Assembly: GCA_963831645.1 (NCBI GenBank) | Contig: CAWHQZ010000021.1 | Location: 1-23,092 of the forward strand | Direction of reading: 5' to 3' | Source: CAWHQZ01 sp963831645 | GTDB lineage: Bacteria > Pseudomonadota > Alphaproteobacteria > Rhizobiales > Aestuariivirgaceae | Length of the DNA: 23,092 nucleotides | In this document: in pieces, positions 14,842-22,114 of the stretch | Position numbering within the stretch: the first letter of the stretch is position 1 | Layout: each line of letters begins with the position of its first letter | The notes under the pieces: generated by a model | Seen by the model: only the letters and a program-made list of their open reading frames with translations | Databases searched by the model: none | What the model was told of the DNA's origin: nothing | Program-made: the position numbers and the translations under genes

Positions 14842-14945
14842 GGTTCAGTGTTGTTTCCCTCAGTCGTCCGACCGCCCTAACCCGAATGACTTCATACCAC
14901 CGGGCGCAACCGATCTCCATTATATCGAGGCGCTTATTCAGCGGG
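14842..14945 (-). promoter_or_regulatory. Promoter/leader of the gamma-carboxylase-like gene
   Basis: On the minus strand a perfect -10 hexamer TATAAT (14919-14924) lies about 78 bases before the ATG, within GATATAATGGAGATCGGT. The block matches the one upstream of the DCC gene at nearly the same distance. I see no consensus -35. The leader from there to the ATG also resembles that of the DCC gene in part. The remaining bases up to 15064 show nothing else. Confidence 0.5.
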
Positions 14946-15064
14946 TGTTGCCGAACCGCAACAGTCACGAAAAATCTCGCAGTTTTCCGCCATTTTTCGT
15001 TGGTCAGCGGAGGAAAGTGCAGTTATCATCCGGCGTTTGCAGTGAGTAGCGTTGAGTAAGGTAA

Positions 15065-15268
15065 GTGCGTAAGCAACTTCTTATGGCGGGGATCGCGACA
15101 GCGGTCCTGTTACTCGGCACATCGGCCGCAGCCAACGCTGCCGGCACGACAGCAGCGGCCGATGTCCGCTACGGGTTTGGCTGCACCAACTCAGAACTCG
15201 GCTTTTCGGATAGCGATCGGGTGCTTGGCGCCCGCGTCGGTCTACGCTCGCAGCCCGGAATCTTCTGA
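15065..15268 (+). CDS. Small putative secreted peptide, hypothetical
   Basis: A 67-aa ORF from GTG 15065 with AAGG just upstream. The N-terminus is a textbook signal peptide: basic RKQLLMAG, hydrophobic IATAVLLLGTSAA and an Ala-x-Ala site near ANAAG. The mature part is only about 40 aa (DVRYGFGCTNSELGFSDSD then VLGARVGLRSQPGIF) with a single cysteine, and I do not recognise a family. A strong intrinsic terminator lies about 25 bases downstream, which supports a transcribed unit. It might instead be the truncated 5' end of a longer periplasmic-protein gene. Confidence 0.4.
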   Translation: MRKQLLMAGIATAVLLLGTSAAANAAGTTAAADVRYGFGCTNSELGFSDSDRVLGARVGLRSQPGIF

Positions 15269-15292
15269 TCCGGCCCGATTAGCTTAGAGTGA

Positions 15293-15324
15293 AGGGCGGC
15301 TTCGGGGGGCCGCCCTCTTTTTTT
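15293..15324 (+). terminator. Rho-independent terminator
   Basis: AGGGCGGC pairs with GCCGCCCT across an 8-base loop and is followed by CTTTTTTT at 15317-15324. It is a classical plus-strand terminator placed after the small secreted-peptide ORF. Confidence 0.75.
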
Positions 15325-15388
15325 GGCGGAGTTGGTCTGCATCATTCGCCGGCGAGCGGAACCACCCTCGGGTTATGTCCCGTTTTCT

Positions 15389-15415
15389 CGTCATGGCCGG
15401 GCCTGACCCGGCCAT
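15389..15415. repeat. CGTCAT-palindrome, upstream of the GIY-YIG gene
   Basis: CGTCAT overlaps the palindrome ATGGCCGGGCCTGACCCGGCCAT, with 11-base arms apart from the CTGA centre. It stands 23 bases before the GIY-YIG start codon. Its inverted partner follows the gene at 15734-15760. Confidence 0.7.
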
Positions 15416-15438
15416 CTTTTTCGGGACCCATCCCGCGG

Positions 15439-15726
15439 ATGGGCGGATGGCTGTACTTCATGACCAACCGGCGGAACGGAGTACTCTACGTCGGAGTCTC
15501 CGCCGACATGCCGAGACGGGTGTGGGAGCACAGGACGGGAACGATGGAAGGCTTCACGGAACGCTACGGGCTGACGCGGCTCGTCTACTATGAGTGGCAT
15601 GACAGGATCATCGATGCCATACAGCGGGAAAAGAATATCAAACATTGGAAACGGGCTTGGAAGGTCGATCTCATCGAAAAGATGAACCCTGAGTGGACCG
15701 ATCTTTACGAAACACTGAACCAGTGA
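15439..15726 (+). CDS. GIY-YIG domain nuclease-like protein
   Basis: A 95-aa single-domain GIY-YIG protein. The domain starts right at the chosen ATG 15439 (GGWLYFMTNRRNGVLYVGVS, the GIY...YVG core). SADMPRRVWEHRTG follows with the conserved arginine, then GFTERYGLTRLVYYEWHD, AIQREKNIKHWKRAWKVDL and the tail EWTDLYET. The longer in-frame ORF from 15289 runs through a terminator and palindrome and is not likely to be coding. The gene is bracketed by inverted copies of a GGCCGGG...CCCGGCC palindrome, and a broken homologue at 19406-19668 also has a palindrome directly upstream. Small GIY-YIG proteins of this type are abundant in alphaproteobacteria. Their role is not settled, and they may act with the repeats as a mobile unit. 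Confidence 0.88.
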   Translation: MGGWLYFMTNRRNGVLYVGVSADMPRRVWEHRTGTMEGFTERYGLTRLVYYEWHDRIIDAIQREKNIKHWKRAWKVDLIEKMNPEWTDLYETLNQ

Positions 15727-15733
15727 GAAGAGG

Positions 15734-15760
15734 ATGGCCGGGTTAAGCCCGGCCATGACG
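15734..15760. repeat. Palindrome-ATGACG, inverted partner after the GIY-YIG gene
   Basis: ATGGCCGGGTTAAGCCCGGCCAT followed by ATGACG (overlapping its last two bases) is the reverse complement of the repeat at 15389-15415 except in the central four bases. It begins seven bases after the GIY-YIG stop codon. It may also serve as a transcript hairpin between the two convergent genes. Confidence 0.7.
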
Positions 15761-15776
15761 GTTGGTTAAATGGATT

Positions 15777-16605
15777 TCACGGGCTGAGCGCCGGCAGGCG
15801 CAGCTCGTAGATCAGGAGCGCCGCGGCGGCGGCAAGGTTGAGCGATGACATGCCCGGCATCATCGGAATGCGGACCAGCCGCGTGCATGCCTGCGACACT
15901 TCCTTCGAGAGACCCTCGCTTTCGTTGCCCATTACCAGCAGGACGGGACCTCGGCGCGAATGCCGAAAGTCGGTGACGGCGGCAACATCGGCGCCGATGA
16001 CATCGCCGGTCCAGCGGGCCGCCAGCTCGACAAAGCCTTCCGTCGGCAATCTCATCAACGGAACGGCGAACAGCGAGCCAGCGGACGCCCGCACCGCTTC
16101 CGGCGAGTATGGATCGCAGCAAGAGCCGACCAGGACGATCATCCGAAGGCCGGCGGCCTCGGCTGTTCGGAGGATGGCGCCGAGATTGCGCGGATCACGA
16201 ACCCGGTCGAGGGCGAGGACCACGTCGTCCTCTCGCAACTCACCCGGAACGGCAGTTGACCAGCGCTGCCTTGCCACCAGCAGCACGTCCTGAGGATTGT
16301 CCTTGCCGGCGATACGCGACAGCAGGGCCTTCGGCACCATCACGACCTGCGCCCCGCCGGACCGCGACCTATCTACGAATATCCTGCAGGGCCGCGTCAG
16401 GTTCGCGCGCGAAGGACAGCAGCAGGTTGCGCACCATGAACCCTTGTGCCATGGCCCTGGCCGCGAATTCCGCCCCTTCGGCGAGGAAGAGGCCTGTTTC
16501 CTCCCTCGCCTTCCGCTGCGCAAGGGAGCGCGCGAGCTTGATGAGCGGATTGTGCGGGCTCGAGATTTCTTCGATTCGTGGGGCCACCGGGAGGAGGCCC
16601 TTCAT
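15777..16605 (-). pseudogene. SpoU/TrmH-family RNA 2'-O-methyltransferase, frameshifted
   Basis: About 276 aa when one frameshift is corrected. The N-terminal part starts at ATG 16605 (IEEISSPHNPLIKLARSLAQ, FLAEGAEFAARAMAQG), the substrate-binding region of this family. The frame breaks near 16375-16390, where LLLSFAREPDAALQDI must continue as FVDRSRSGGAQVVMVPKALL. The catalytic SPOUT knot is complete: motif I DRVRDPRNLGAILRTAEAAG, motif II VLLVMGNESEGLSKEV and motif III IPMMPGMSSLNLAAAAALLI. Members methylate the 2'-OH of tRNA or rRNA nucleotides using S-adenosylmethionine. Its start overlaps the stop of the upstream glutamine-synthetase-like gene by ATGA, which implies cotranscription and coupling. 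All motifs are intact, so a one-base sequence error is as likely as real loss. Confidence 0.8.
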
Positions 16606-17956
16606 ACGTTCAGCAGCAGATATTCGCGTTCCCAGGAGCTGATGACGCGGCGATAGTGCTGCATCTCCTCGTATTTCACGTCCGATAGGCCTCGACGAAT
16701 TTCTCGCCCAGCACTGTCTTGAACGACTTGGTGTAGTTCAACTTGTCGAGCGCCTCATCGAGGCTGATCGGCAGTGTGTGGGCATAGCGATAGGCCGAGC
16801 CCTCGACCGGATCGGACGGCTTGATGCTGCTCGATCATGCCGAGATAGCCGCAGGCAAGCGATGCGGCAAAGGCCAGATAGGGATTGGAATCGGCACCCG
16901 GCACGCGGTTCTCGACCCGTGAGATTGGCAGGATCGGACGACGGCACGCGCAGCGAGACGGTGCGGTTGTCGATCGCCCAGTGGACATTGGTCGGCGCAT
17001 CCGATTCCGGCACCAGGCGGCGATAGGAGTTGACATTGGGGGCGGCGAAGCGGAAGGGCGGCCGCGAGATAGCGCTGCAGGCCGCCAATGTGGTTGAGGA
17101 AGAGCTTGGAGGGCTTGCCGTCCCGGCCGGCGAAGATGTTCTTGCCGGTCTTGGCATCCAGGACCGACTGATGGATGTGCATGGACGAGCCCGGCTCGTT
17201 CTCATGCGGCTTGGCCATGAAGGTCGCATACATGTCGTGCTTCAGGGCGGCCTGGCGCACGGTGCGCTTGAACAGGAAGACCTGGTCGGCAAGCTCCAGC
17301 GGATCGCCGTGATTGAAATTGATCTCGAGCTGGGCCGGGCCGCTTTCATGCGACAGCGTATCGACGTCGAGCTCCTGCGCCTCGCAGTAATCATAGATGT
17401 CCTCGACGATCGGATCGAAATCATTGGCGGCATCGATGCCATAGGCCTGGCCGCCCGGCTTCCTTGCGGCCCGAGCGGCCGACCGCGGCTTCGAGCGGAT
17501 AATCGGGATCGAGATTCTTCTTGACCAGATAGAATTCGAGCTCGGGCGCGATGACGGGCCGCCAGCCTTTCTCGCGATAGAAGCTCGAGAACGCGCTTCA
17601 GGACATGGCGCGGCGCGATGTCGACCGGATCGTCATTGAGATGAAAGGCATCGCAGATGACCTGGGCGGTCGGCTCGGTGTACCACGGCACCATCCGGAT
17701 GGTGTCGGAATCGGGCTCCATGTAGATATCGATGGCGCTGTCGCTCACCGCGGAGGTCTCCCAGACATAGCGGCCGTTGATCGTGAGCGTGAAGACTTCT
17801 TCCGGGATGCGCAGGCCACGCGAGCGGTTGCCTTTCAGGAACTTCGCGGGCGGCAGGATTTTGCCGCGCGCCGTGCCCGACATATCGGCGACGAGGCATT
17901 CGACCTCCGAAATGCGCCGGGCCGCGATCCATTCTTCGAACTTTTGGCTTCGACAT
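16602..17956 (-). pseudogene. puuA: Glutamine synthetase family / gamma-glutamylputrescine synthetase-like (PuuA), about seven frameshifts
   Basis: Read with corrections, this is a full-length protein of about 450 aa starting at ATG 17956 and ending YLLLNV at TGA 16604-16602. Conserved pieces in order are FEEWIAARRISEVECLVADM, PELEFYLVKK, LSHESGPAQLEINFNHGDP, FMAKPHENEPGSSMHIHQSV, NSYRRLVPESDAPTNVHWAI, NRTVSLRVP, RVENRVPGADSNPYLAFAAS and YRDVKYEEMQHYRR. Single-base shifts fall near 17943 (AAAAG for AAAG), 17581, 17457 (extra G), 17058, 16928, 16828 and 16690 (missing G). The divergent PuuB-type oxidase gene 135 bases away favours gamma-glutamylputrescine synthetase over housekeeping glutamine synthetase. 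No residue decay is seen between the shifts, so sequence error is the better explanation. Confidence 0.8.
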
Positions 17957-18091
17957 GATAAGCCGCAACTTTGGGGATTGGCGGGCCTCGATTTGCGGCC
18001 ACAGGGCCAATGTACGCCCTCGGCATCATTATTGAAATGGCCTAGGAAACAATGGGTGAAAGCAAGTTAACTATTATTTACAACGGCTTAC

Positions 18092-19369
18092 ATGGTTAAG
18101 CCGAGCGAAAGCCTTTCCTGGTACCGGGCTACCGCCAGGCCCCATTCGACCTATCCGAAGCTCGAGGGCGACAGCACGGCAGACGTCTGCATCATCGGGG
18201 CAGGCTACACCGGGCTGTCGGCTGCCCTGGAGCTGGCTGAGGCCGGTCAGCGGGTCATCGTGCTCGAGGCCGAAAGGGTCGGCTATGGAGGCTCCGGGCG
18301 CAACGGCGGGCATATCGGCACGGGATTTTCTCCCGGCCAGGACGCGGTCGCCGCGCAAGTGGGCCGCGAGGATGCGCGAAAGTGTTTCCAGCTCACGCAA
18401 GAAGCCAAGGTTCTGATCGAGCACCGGATCCAAACGCACGGCATCGAATGCGACCTCAAATGGGGCTATCTCCATTGCGCGACGAAGCAAAGCAAGCTCC
18501 GGGGCCTGCGGGAACTGCAGGAGGAATGGGAGAATGAGGGCTACGGTGACCTGCAGCTCCTCACCAGGGCGGAACTCGAGGAGAAGCTCGCCACGCGGGC
18601 TTATTTCGCTGCGTTGCGCGAGGGCCGGGCGGGACATTTTCACCCCCTCGACTACTGCAACGGGCTCGCCCGCGCGGCAAGCCAGGCCGGCGCCCTGATC
18701 CACGAGCAGACACGGGTGACGCGCTGCGATTGGGAAGGTGAGCCCAGGGCATGGACGGCGGCGGGTAAGGTCACGGCGAAACACATGATCATCGCCTGCA
18801 ACGCCTACATCGAGCGGCTGGTCGGCAAGCTCTATCACGCCATGATGCCGGTAACGAGTTTCATTGTGGCCACGGAGAAGCTCGGAAATGAACGTGCCCG
18901 GGCGCTCATCCGGGACGACGAGGCAGTCGCCGATACGAACTGGGTTCTCGACTATTTCCGGCGCAGCGGCGATGACCGGCTGTTGTTCGGCGGGCGCGTC
19001 GCCTACTCCAAGCTCGAGCCCAGCGACCTCGCAGCCAGCATCAAGTCGCGCCTGACCCGGATATTCCCGCAACTGTCGGATGTCGCAATCGAATATGCCT
19101 GGGGAGGCTATATCGCCATCACCTACAACCGCCTACCCGATATGGGACGCATCGGCAAGTCGACCTATTACGCGCAGGGGTACTCGGGGCACGGCGTGGC
19201 GCTCTCCAATCTTTACGGCAAGCTCATCGCGGAAGTGATTCGCGGCCAGTCGGAGCGCTTCGATCTGTTGAGCCGTTTCCGGCATCTGCCCTTTCCGGGC
19301 GGACACTTGCGGCTGCCGATGCTCGTTGCGGCAATGGCATGGTACCGGCTGAGGGATGCGCTGGGGTGA
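18092..19369 (+). CDS. puuB: FAD-dependent oxidoreductase, gamma-glutamylputrescine oxidase-like (PuuB)
   Basis: An intact 425-aa DAO-type flavoprotein. After a short N-terminal segment (SLSWYRATARPHSTYPKLEG), the Rossmann FAD site is DVCIIGAGYTGLSAALELAE (GxGxxG at 36-41) ending in the ribose-binding VLEAE. GGSGRNGGHIGTG (66-78) is characteristic of PuuB and related amine oxidases. Further marks are MMPVTSFIVATEKL, RLLFGGRVAYS and the C-terminal FAD motif YAQGYSGHGVALSNLYGKLI. PuuB oxidises gamma-glutamylputrescine to the aldehyde with release of ammonia and peroxide. The PuuA-like gene is divergent across a 135-base gap (17957-18091), where shared regulation would be expected. No good ribosome site precedes ATG 18092, so the start is only moderately certain. 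The 3' end of the gene is partly duplicated downstream at 19716-19790. Confidence 0.87.
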   Translation: MVKPSESLSWYRATARPHSTYPKLEGDSTADVCIIGAGYTGLSAALELAEAGQRVIVLEAERVGYGGSGRNGGHIGTGFSPGQDAVAAQVGREDARKCFQLTQEAKVLIEHRIQTHGIECDLKWGYLHCATKQSKLRGLRELQEEWENEGYGDLQLLTRAELEEKLATRAYFAALREGRAGHFHPLDYCNGLARAASQAGALIHEQTRVTRCDWEGEPRAWTAAGKVTAKHMIIACNAYIERLVGKLYHAMMPVTSFIVATEKLGNERARALIRDDEAVADTNWVLDYFRRSGDDRLLFGGRVAYSKLEPSDLAASIKSRLTRIFPQLSDVAIEYAWGGYIAITYNRLPDMGRIGKSTYYAQGYSGHGVALSNLYGKLIAEVIRGQSERFDLLSRFRHLPFPGGHLRLPMLVAAMAWYRLRDALG

Positions 19370-19384
19370 GGCTTTCGTTTCAAC

Positions 19385-19399
19385 CATCCATCCGAAGCT
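19385..19399. repeat. 15-bp direct repeat, copy 1
   Basis: CATCCATCCGAAGCT occurs here and, identically, at 19666-19680, so that the two copies bracket the broken GIY-YIG gene. This is longer than most target duplications and may instead reflect recombination or the ends of the unit. Confidence 0.6.
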
Positions 19400-19405
19400 A
19401 TAGGT

Positions 19406-19668
19406 CTAATCCGGGTTCGAGCGTTCGATCGGCTCGATCTTCCACGCCCGCTTCCAATCCTTGAGGTTTTTCTCGCGCTGGATCGCTGCTTCCATGGTTT
19501 CTCATACCAGACCAGGGATTTCACACCGTACTTCCTGGTGAAGCCTTCGACGAGGCCAAGCCTGTGTTGCGAGACCCGCTGGGCGAGGTCGCCGGTCACG
19601 CCCACATACAGCGTTCCGCGGTAACGGTTGGCGAGCAGATACACGCAAGGCGCCTTCGTCACGGGCAT
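19406..19668 (-). pseudogene. GIY-YIG domain nuclease-like protein, frameshifted
   Basis: Starts at ATG 19668 (MPVTKAPCVYLLANRYRGTL) and continues YVGVTGDLAQRVSQHRLG and EGFTRKYGVKSLVWYE. It then shifts frame near 19492-19500 (GAGAAACCATGG) and resumes MEAAIQREKNLKDWKRAW and KIEPIERSNPD to a stop at 19406-19408. It is a homologue of the GIY-YIG gene at 15439-15726, with the same motif order and length. A palindrome with CGTCAT lies just upstream, as in the first copy. It sits between two partial copies of the puuB 3' end. The shift is a single base, so it could be a recent inactivation or an error. Confidence 0.8.
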
Positions 19669-19680
19669 CCATCCGAAGCT
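19666..19680. repeat. 15-bp direct repeat, copy 2
   Basis: The same CATCCATCCGAAGCT as at 19385-19399. On the minus strand it overlaps the start codon of the broken GIY-YIG gene. Confidence 0.6.
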
Positions 19681-19682
19681 GG

Positions 19683-19707
19683 ATTGCGGCGTGCGCCGCA
19701 ATGACGA
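19683..19707. repeat. Palindrome with CGTCAT, upstream of the broken GIY-YIG gene
   Basis: TTGCGGCG-TG-CGCCGCAA (19684-19701) is a perfect palindrome followed by TGACG. Read on the minus strand it is CGTCAT plus palindrome directly 5' of the GIY-YIG start, the same arrangement as at 15389-15415 although the palindrome itself differs. Confidence 0.6.
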
Positions 19708-19715
19708 AACTTACC

Positions 19716-19790
19716 TGATTCGCGGCCAGTCGGAGCGCTCGTCGCCGCCATGGCATGGTACCGGCTTCGGGACGCGCTGGGGCGAAGCCC
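19716..19790 (+). repeat. Degenerate duplicate of the puuB 3' end
   Basis: Twenty-four bases (19716-19739) are identical to puuB 19236-19259, the part encoding VIRGQSER. They are followed by a stretch closely matching the last 50 bases of the gene (ATGGCATGGTACCGGCT shared, encoding AMAWYRLRDALG). About 60-70 bases in between are missing, so the fragment is not coding. Confidence 0.75.
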
Positions 19791-19825
19791 TGGTGTTCCT
19801 CTTACCCTCTCCCCATCGGGGCTAC

Positions 19826-21218
19826 GGGATTCACACATCTGCTTCGCCGATGGTGGCGAAGGCATATCCGCTGAGGAATGTAGCGAGGTGAGTCCAGCCA
19901 TCGCGCATGGTTTTTGGCCCAGGAGGTTTGTAGTAGCAATTCCAGCCGCCAAGACGTGCGATGATCCAGGCGAGCCAGGCGAGAGACGCGGGCGGGTAGG
20001 GGTTTTTCTGACGCTCCGTCTTGCCTTCGAGCTGGTTCGACAGTTTGGCGAGCGGCGCGAGGAAGCCGGCATCGACGACATCGGTCGCCGGTCGCGGGCT
20101 GCCGTCGCGAGCATCGACCAGTTGCAGGGTACGGACGGCCCCGGCGAGCGCCACAGTGGCGAGATTGAACATGCGCCGGCAATCGGCGATTTGACTATCT
20201 TCAAGACGCAGACCGTCGCCCTTGAGTGCCCGGAACACCTGCTCGATGCGCCAGCGCAGCTTATAGAGAGCGACGATCCGGCTGGCGTCTTCGGCGGTAT
20301 GTACCTCTTGGCTAGTGTAGAGACGCCAGCAGATCGCCGCTTTGGGATCGGGGGGATTGATCTCCCGCACCTCCACCAGGGTAAGATCGAGATACTCGGG
20401 CCTTGCCGGGTCCGGTTTGCTGTTACGCGGTCGCTTGATGCATACATTCCCGGCCTTGATTGCGACCACCGCCGTGCGTGTTTTGCTGCCAGGGCCTGGG
20501 ATCGGAACGCTGAGCGTGTGCTGTTTGAGAACTTTGGCTTTTTCGAGCGCTTCAAAGACCCGGGCGCCATCCTCAAGCATTCGGTTCTGGGCAACCCGCA
20601 CGATCTGGTGAACGTGCGCAGGACGGCGGACGAAATGTTCATAGATGTCGCCCTCACGATCCGAGATCGAAGTCACCGAAGCCGCCTGAGCGAGCACTGT
20701 TTCGGCTGCGGTACAGCCGTCGAGCCAGCGCATCGATTCTTTCGTCCTCGATCGTTCGCATCCGCCGCGCCGTGGCGGGCGTTTGCGATCGCGTCCAGAT
20801 GTCCATGCCGACCAGGCCGATGACGGCCTCATCCTCGACATCGACGGCGATCACCGCATGAATGAAATAGCCCGGATCCCGGCCGTTGCCGGCCGGACCG
20901 AAGCCGCGCCGCCGGCCGGAACGACCGGCAAAATTGATCTCTGTCGTGTCCTGGATGGCAACGATGTGGCGCCCGGCACTCTGTTCGGCGGTGCGTGCCG
21001 CCAGCGTTCCCACGATCGTATCCGGCGACACGTAGGGCGAGGACAAAAAGCGGTGCACCGCAATCTCCCCCGCCCGATTCTCCCCGAGCTTGCGCACGAC
21101 CAGCGAGCCGGTCGATGCTACCCGCTCCATCAGCCATTCTCCGCGCGCCTCCGTACGAACATCCCCGATCGCCAATGGCATGACACCCTCCAACCGCATG
21201 GTCAGAGCTTTGAATCAT
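19826..21218 (-). mobile_element. IS4-family insertion sequence, degenerate
   Basis: About 1.4 kb carrying a DDE transposase on the minus strand. Possible terminal inverted repeats are GGGATTCACACATCTG (19826-19841) and, reverse-complemented, ATGATTCAAAGCTCTG (21203-21218), agreeing at about 11 of 14 inner positions. The transposase stop falls inside the left repeat. It lies directly next to the puuB fragment. No clear target duplication was seen, so the exact ends are provisional. Confidence 0.6.
19831..21199 (-). pseudogene. IS4-family transposase, frameshifted
   Basis: A transposase of about 455 aa when one frameshift is removed. The N-terminal half (start about 21199 or 21181) has EWLMERVASTGSLVVRKLGE and IVAIQDTTEINFAGRSGR with the first catalytic Asp. 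The frame breaks near 20740, where MRTIEDE must join KESMRWLDGCTAAETVLAQA. The second half has VTSISDREGDIYEHFVRRP with the second Asp, and YKLRWRIEQVFRALKGDG followed by LRLEDSQI, the YREK-type signature with the catalytic Glu. The C-terminal WLAWIIARLGGWNCYYKPPG is typical of the group. The catalytic triad is intact, so one base separates it from an apparently working enzyme. Programmed frameshifting is not usual for IS4 and the site is not a classical slippery heptamer. Confidence 0.82.
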
Positions 21219-21293
21219 GTTCCACTATCCTTGGGAATCACTTCCGTGCACGCCGTAGCCTTGCGGGGGAGGGCACGGTGAGGGGGCAGAACA

Positions 21294-21646
21294 ATGAAAC
21301 GGCAAAGCATCGATTCCGCCCGCCGGCTCCGCCGCACGCAAACCGAGGCTGAGGGCATCCTGTGGTCGAGGCTTCGGGGCGGCAGGCTATCCGGGCTGAA
21401 GTTTCGCCGCCAGCACGCGATTGCGCCGTTCGTCGTCGACTTGCCTGTCTGAGTCGAAGGCTGATCGTCGAGCTCGACGGCAGTCAGTATGCGGATCGAA
21501 CCCTCCAGGATGAGGAGCGCACCTTGTTCCTGTCGGGCAAGGGCTTCCGGGTCATCCGTTTCTGGAACAGAGAAGTGCTGACGAATCTCGAAGGTGTGCT
21601 GGCGACCATCCTCGCCTACTGCGATGAACTCTCTGCCGCGCGGTGA
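21294..21646 (+). pseudogene. DUF559 (Vsr-like endonuclease fold) protein, frameshifted
   Basis: ATG 21294 has AGGGGG (21281-21286) at good spacing. The first frame reads RRLRRTQTEAEGILWSRLRG and LSGLKFRRQHAIAPFVVDL and ends in a stop at 21450-21452. The neighbouring frame continues ACLSRRLIVELDGSQYADRT, FLSGKGFRVIRFWNREVL and TNLEGVLATILAYC to 21646. Together this is the standard DUF559 layout of about 117 aa, related in fold to very-short-patch-repair endonucleases, with the ELDG and RFWN landmarks. The break is at GACTTGCC, where one more T (GACTTTGCC) restores the frame. The function of single-domain DUF559 proteins is not established; they often occur near mobile DNA, as here. Confidence 0.8.
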
Positions 21647-21705
21647 TTTCCTCCCCTCACCCTGCCCTTGTATGGGGCTTTCCGAGTCAAGAGCAATTTC
21701 ATCTT

Positions 21706-21842
21706 CAAGAGTCATTTTTCATTGTCGTCCTCCTCTCTACGGCGATGTAAAAGCTCCAGGACGTTCCAAGAGTTATTTTTCATTGTCGTCCTCCTCTGCT
21801 GACGGCGATCTGTCGACAGACGAAGCTCCGACAGGACGTTCC
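21706..21842. repeat. Two-unit tandem repeat with micro-ORFs on the minus strand
   Basis: Units 21706-21766 and 21767-21842 both begin CAAGAG-T/C...TTTTTCATTGTCGTCC and end AGGACGTTC; the second has about 15 extra bases. On the minus strand each unit carries AGGAGG, six bases, then ATGAAAAAT: one opens a 23-codon ORF (21712-21783, MKNNSWNVLELLHRRREED...) and the other a 5-codon ORF (21705-21722, MKNDS). The rest of the gap 21647-22114 shows no supported gene. Confidence 0.55.
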
Positions 21843-22114
21843 AAGGCGAGCCTGCCAGGGGTGGCGAGGATCGCGCCACGACCTTGTATGCGGTGGATAT
21901 TGAGGATCCGAACCATGATGCAGTCATGCGTATCGCGGCAAGGCTCCAAGGAGGCGGGCCCATTCTCTCCCTCGGCACGACAGCCATGGGCACTGGCGGG
22001 TCATCGCCCACCTTGGATCGTCTGGGTTACATCGCGTCTGGGACGCAGGATCGCCGAACCTATCGGCCATAGCGAAACGTATGTTGTCTCCTTGTGCGGA
22101 TTCGATTGTATCGC

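Noticed and set aside
18074..19072. Minus-strand ORF (332 aa) opposite puuB
   Set aside because: Shadow of the intact flavoprotein gene; low-complexity translation without domains.
20700..20770. Programmed frameshift in the IS4 transposase
   Set aside because: IS4-family elements normally use one ORF, and the site lacks a classical slippery heptamer and stimulatory structure. An error or mutation is simpler.
19750..20823. Plus-strand ORF (357 aa) beginning with the puuB-like tail MAWYRLRDALG
   Set aside because: It runs antisense through the IS4 transposase, and the first residues come from the duplicated puuB end, so it is an accidental fusion.
21703..21845. Tandem repeat as the start of a CRISPR array
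   Set aside because: Only two units, of unequal length and directly abutting, with no constant-repeat/variable-spacer pattern and no cas genes.
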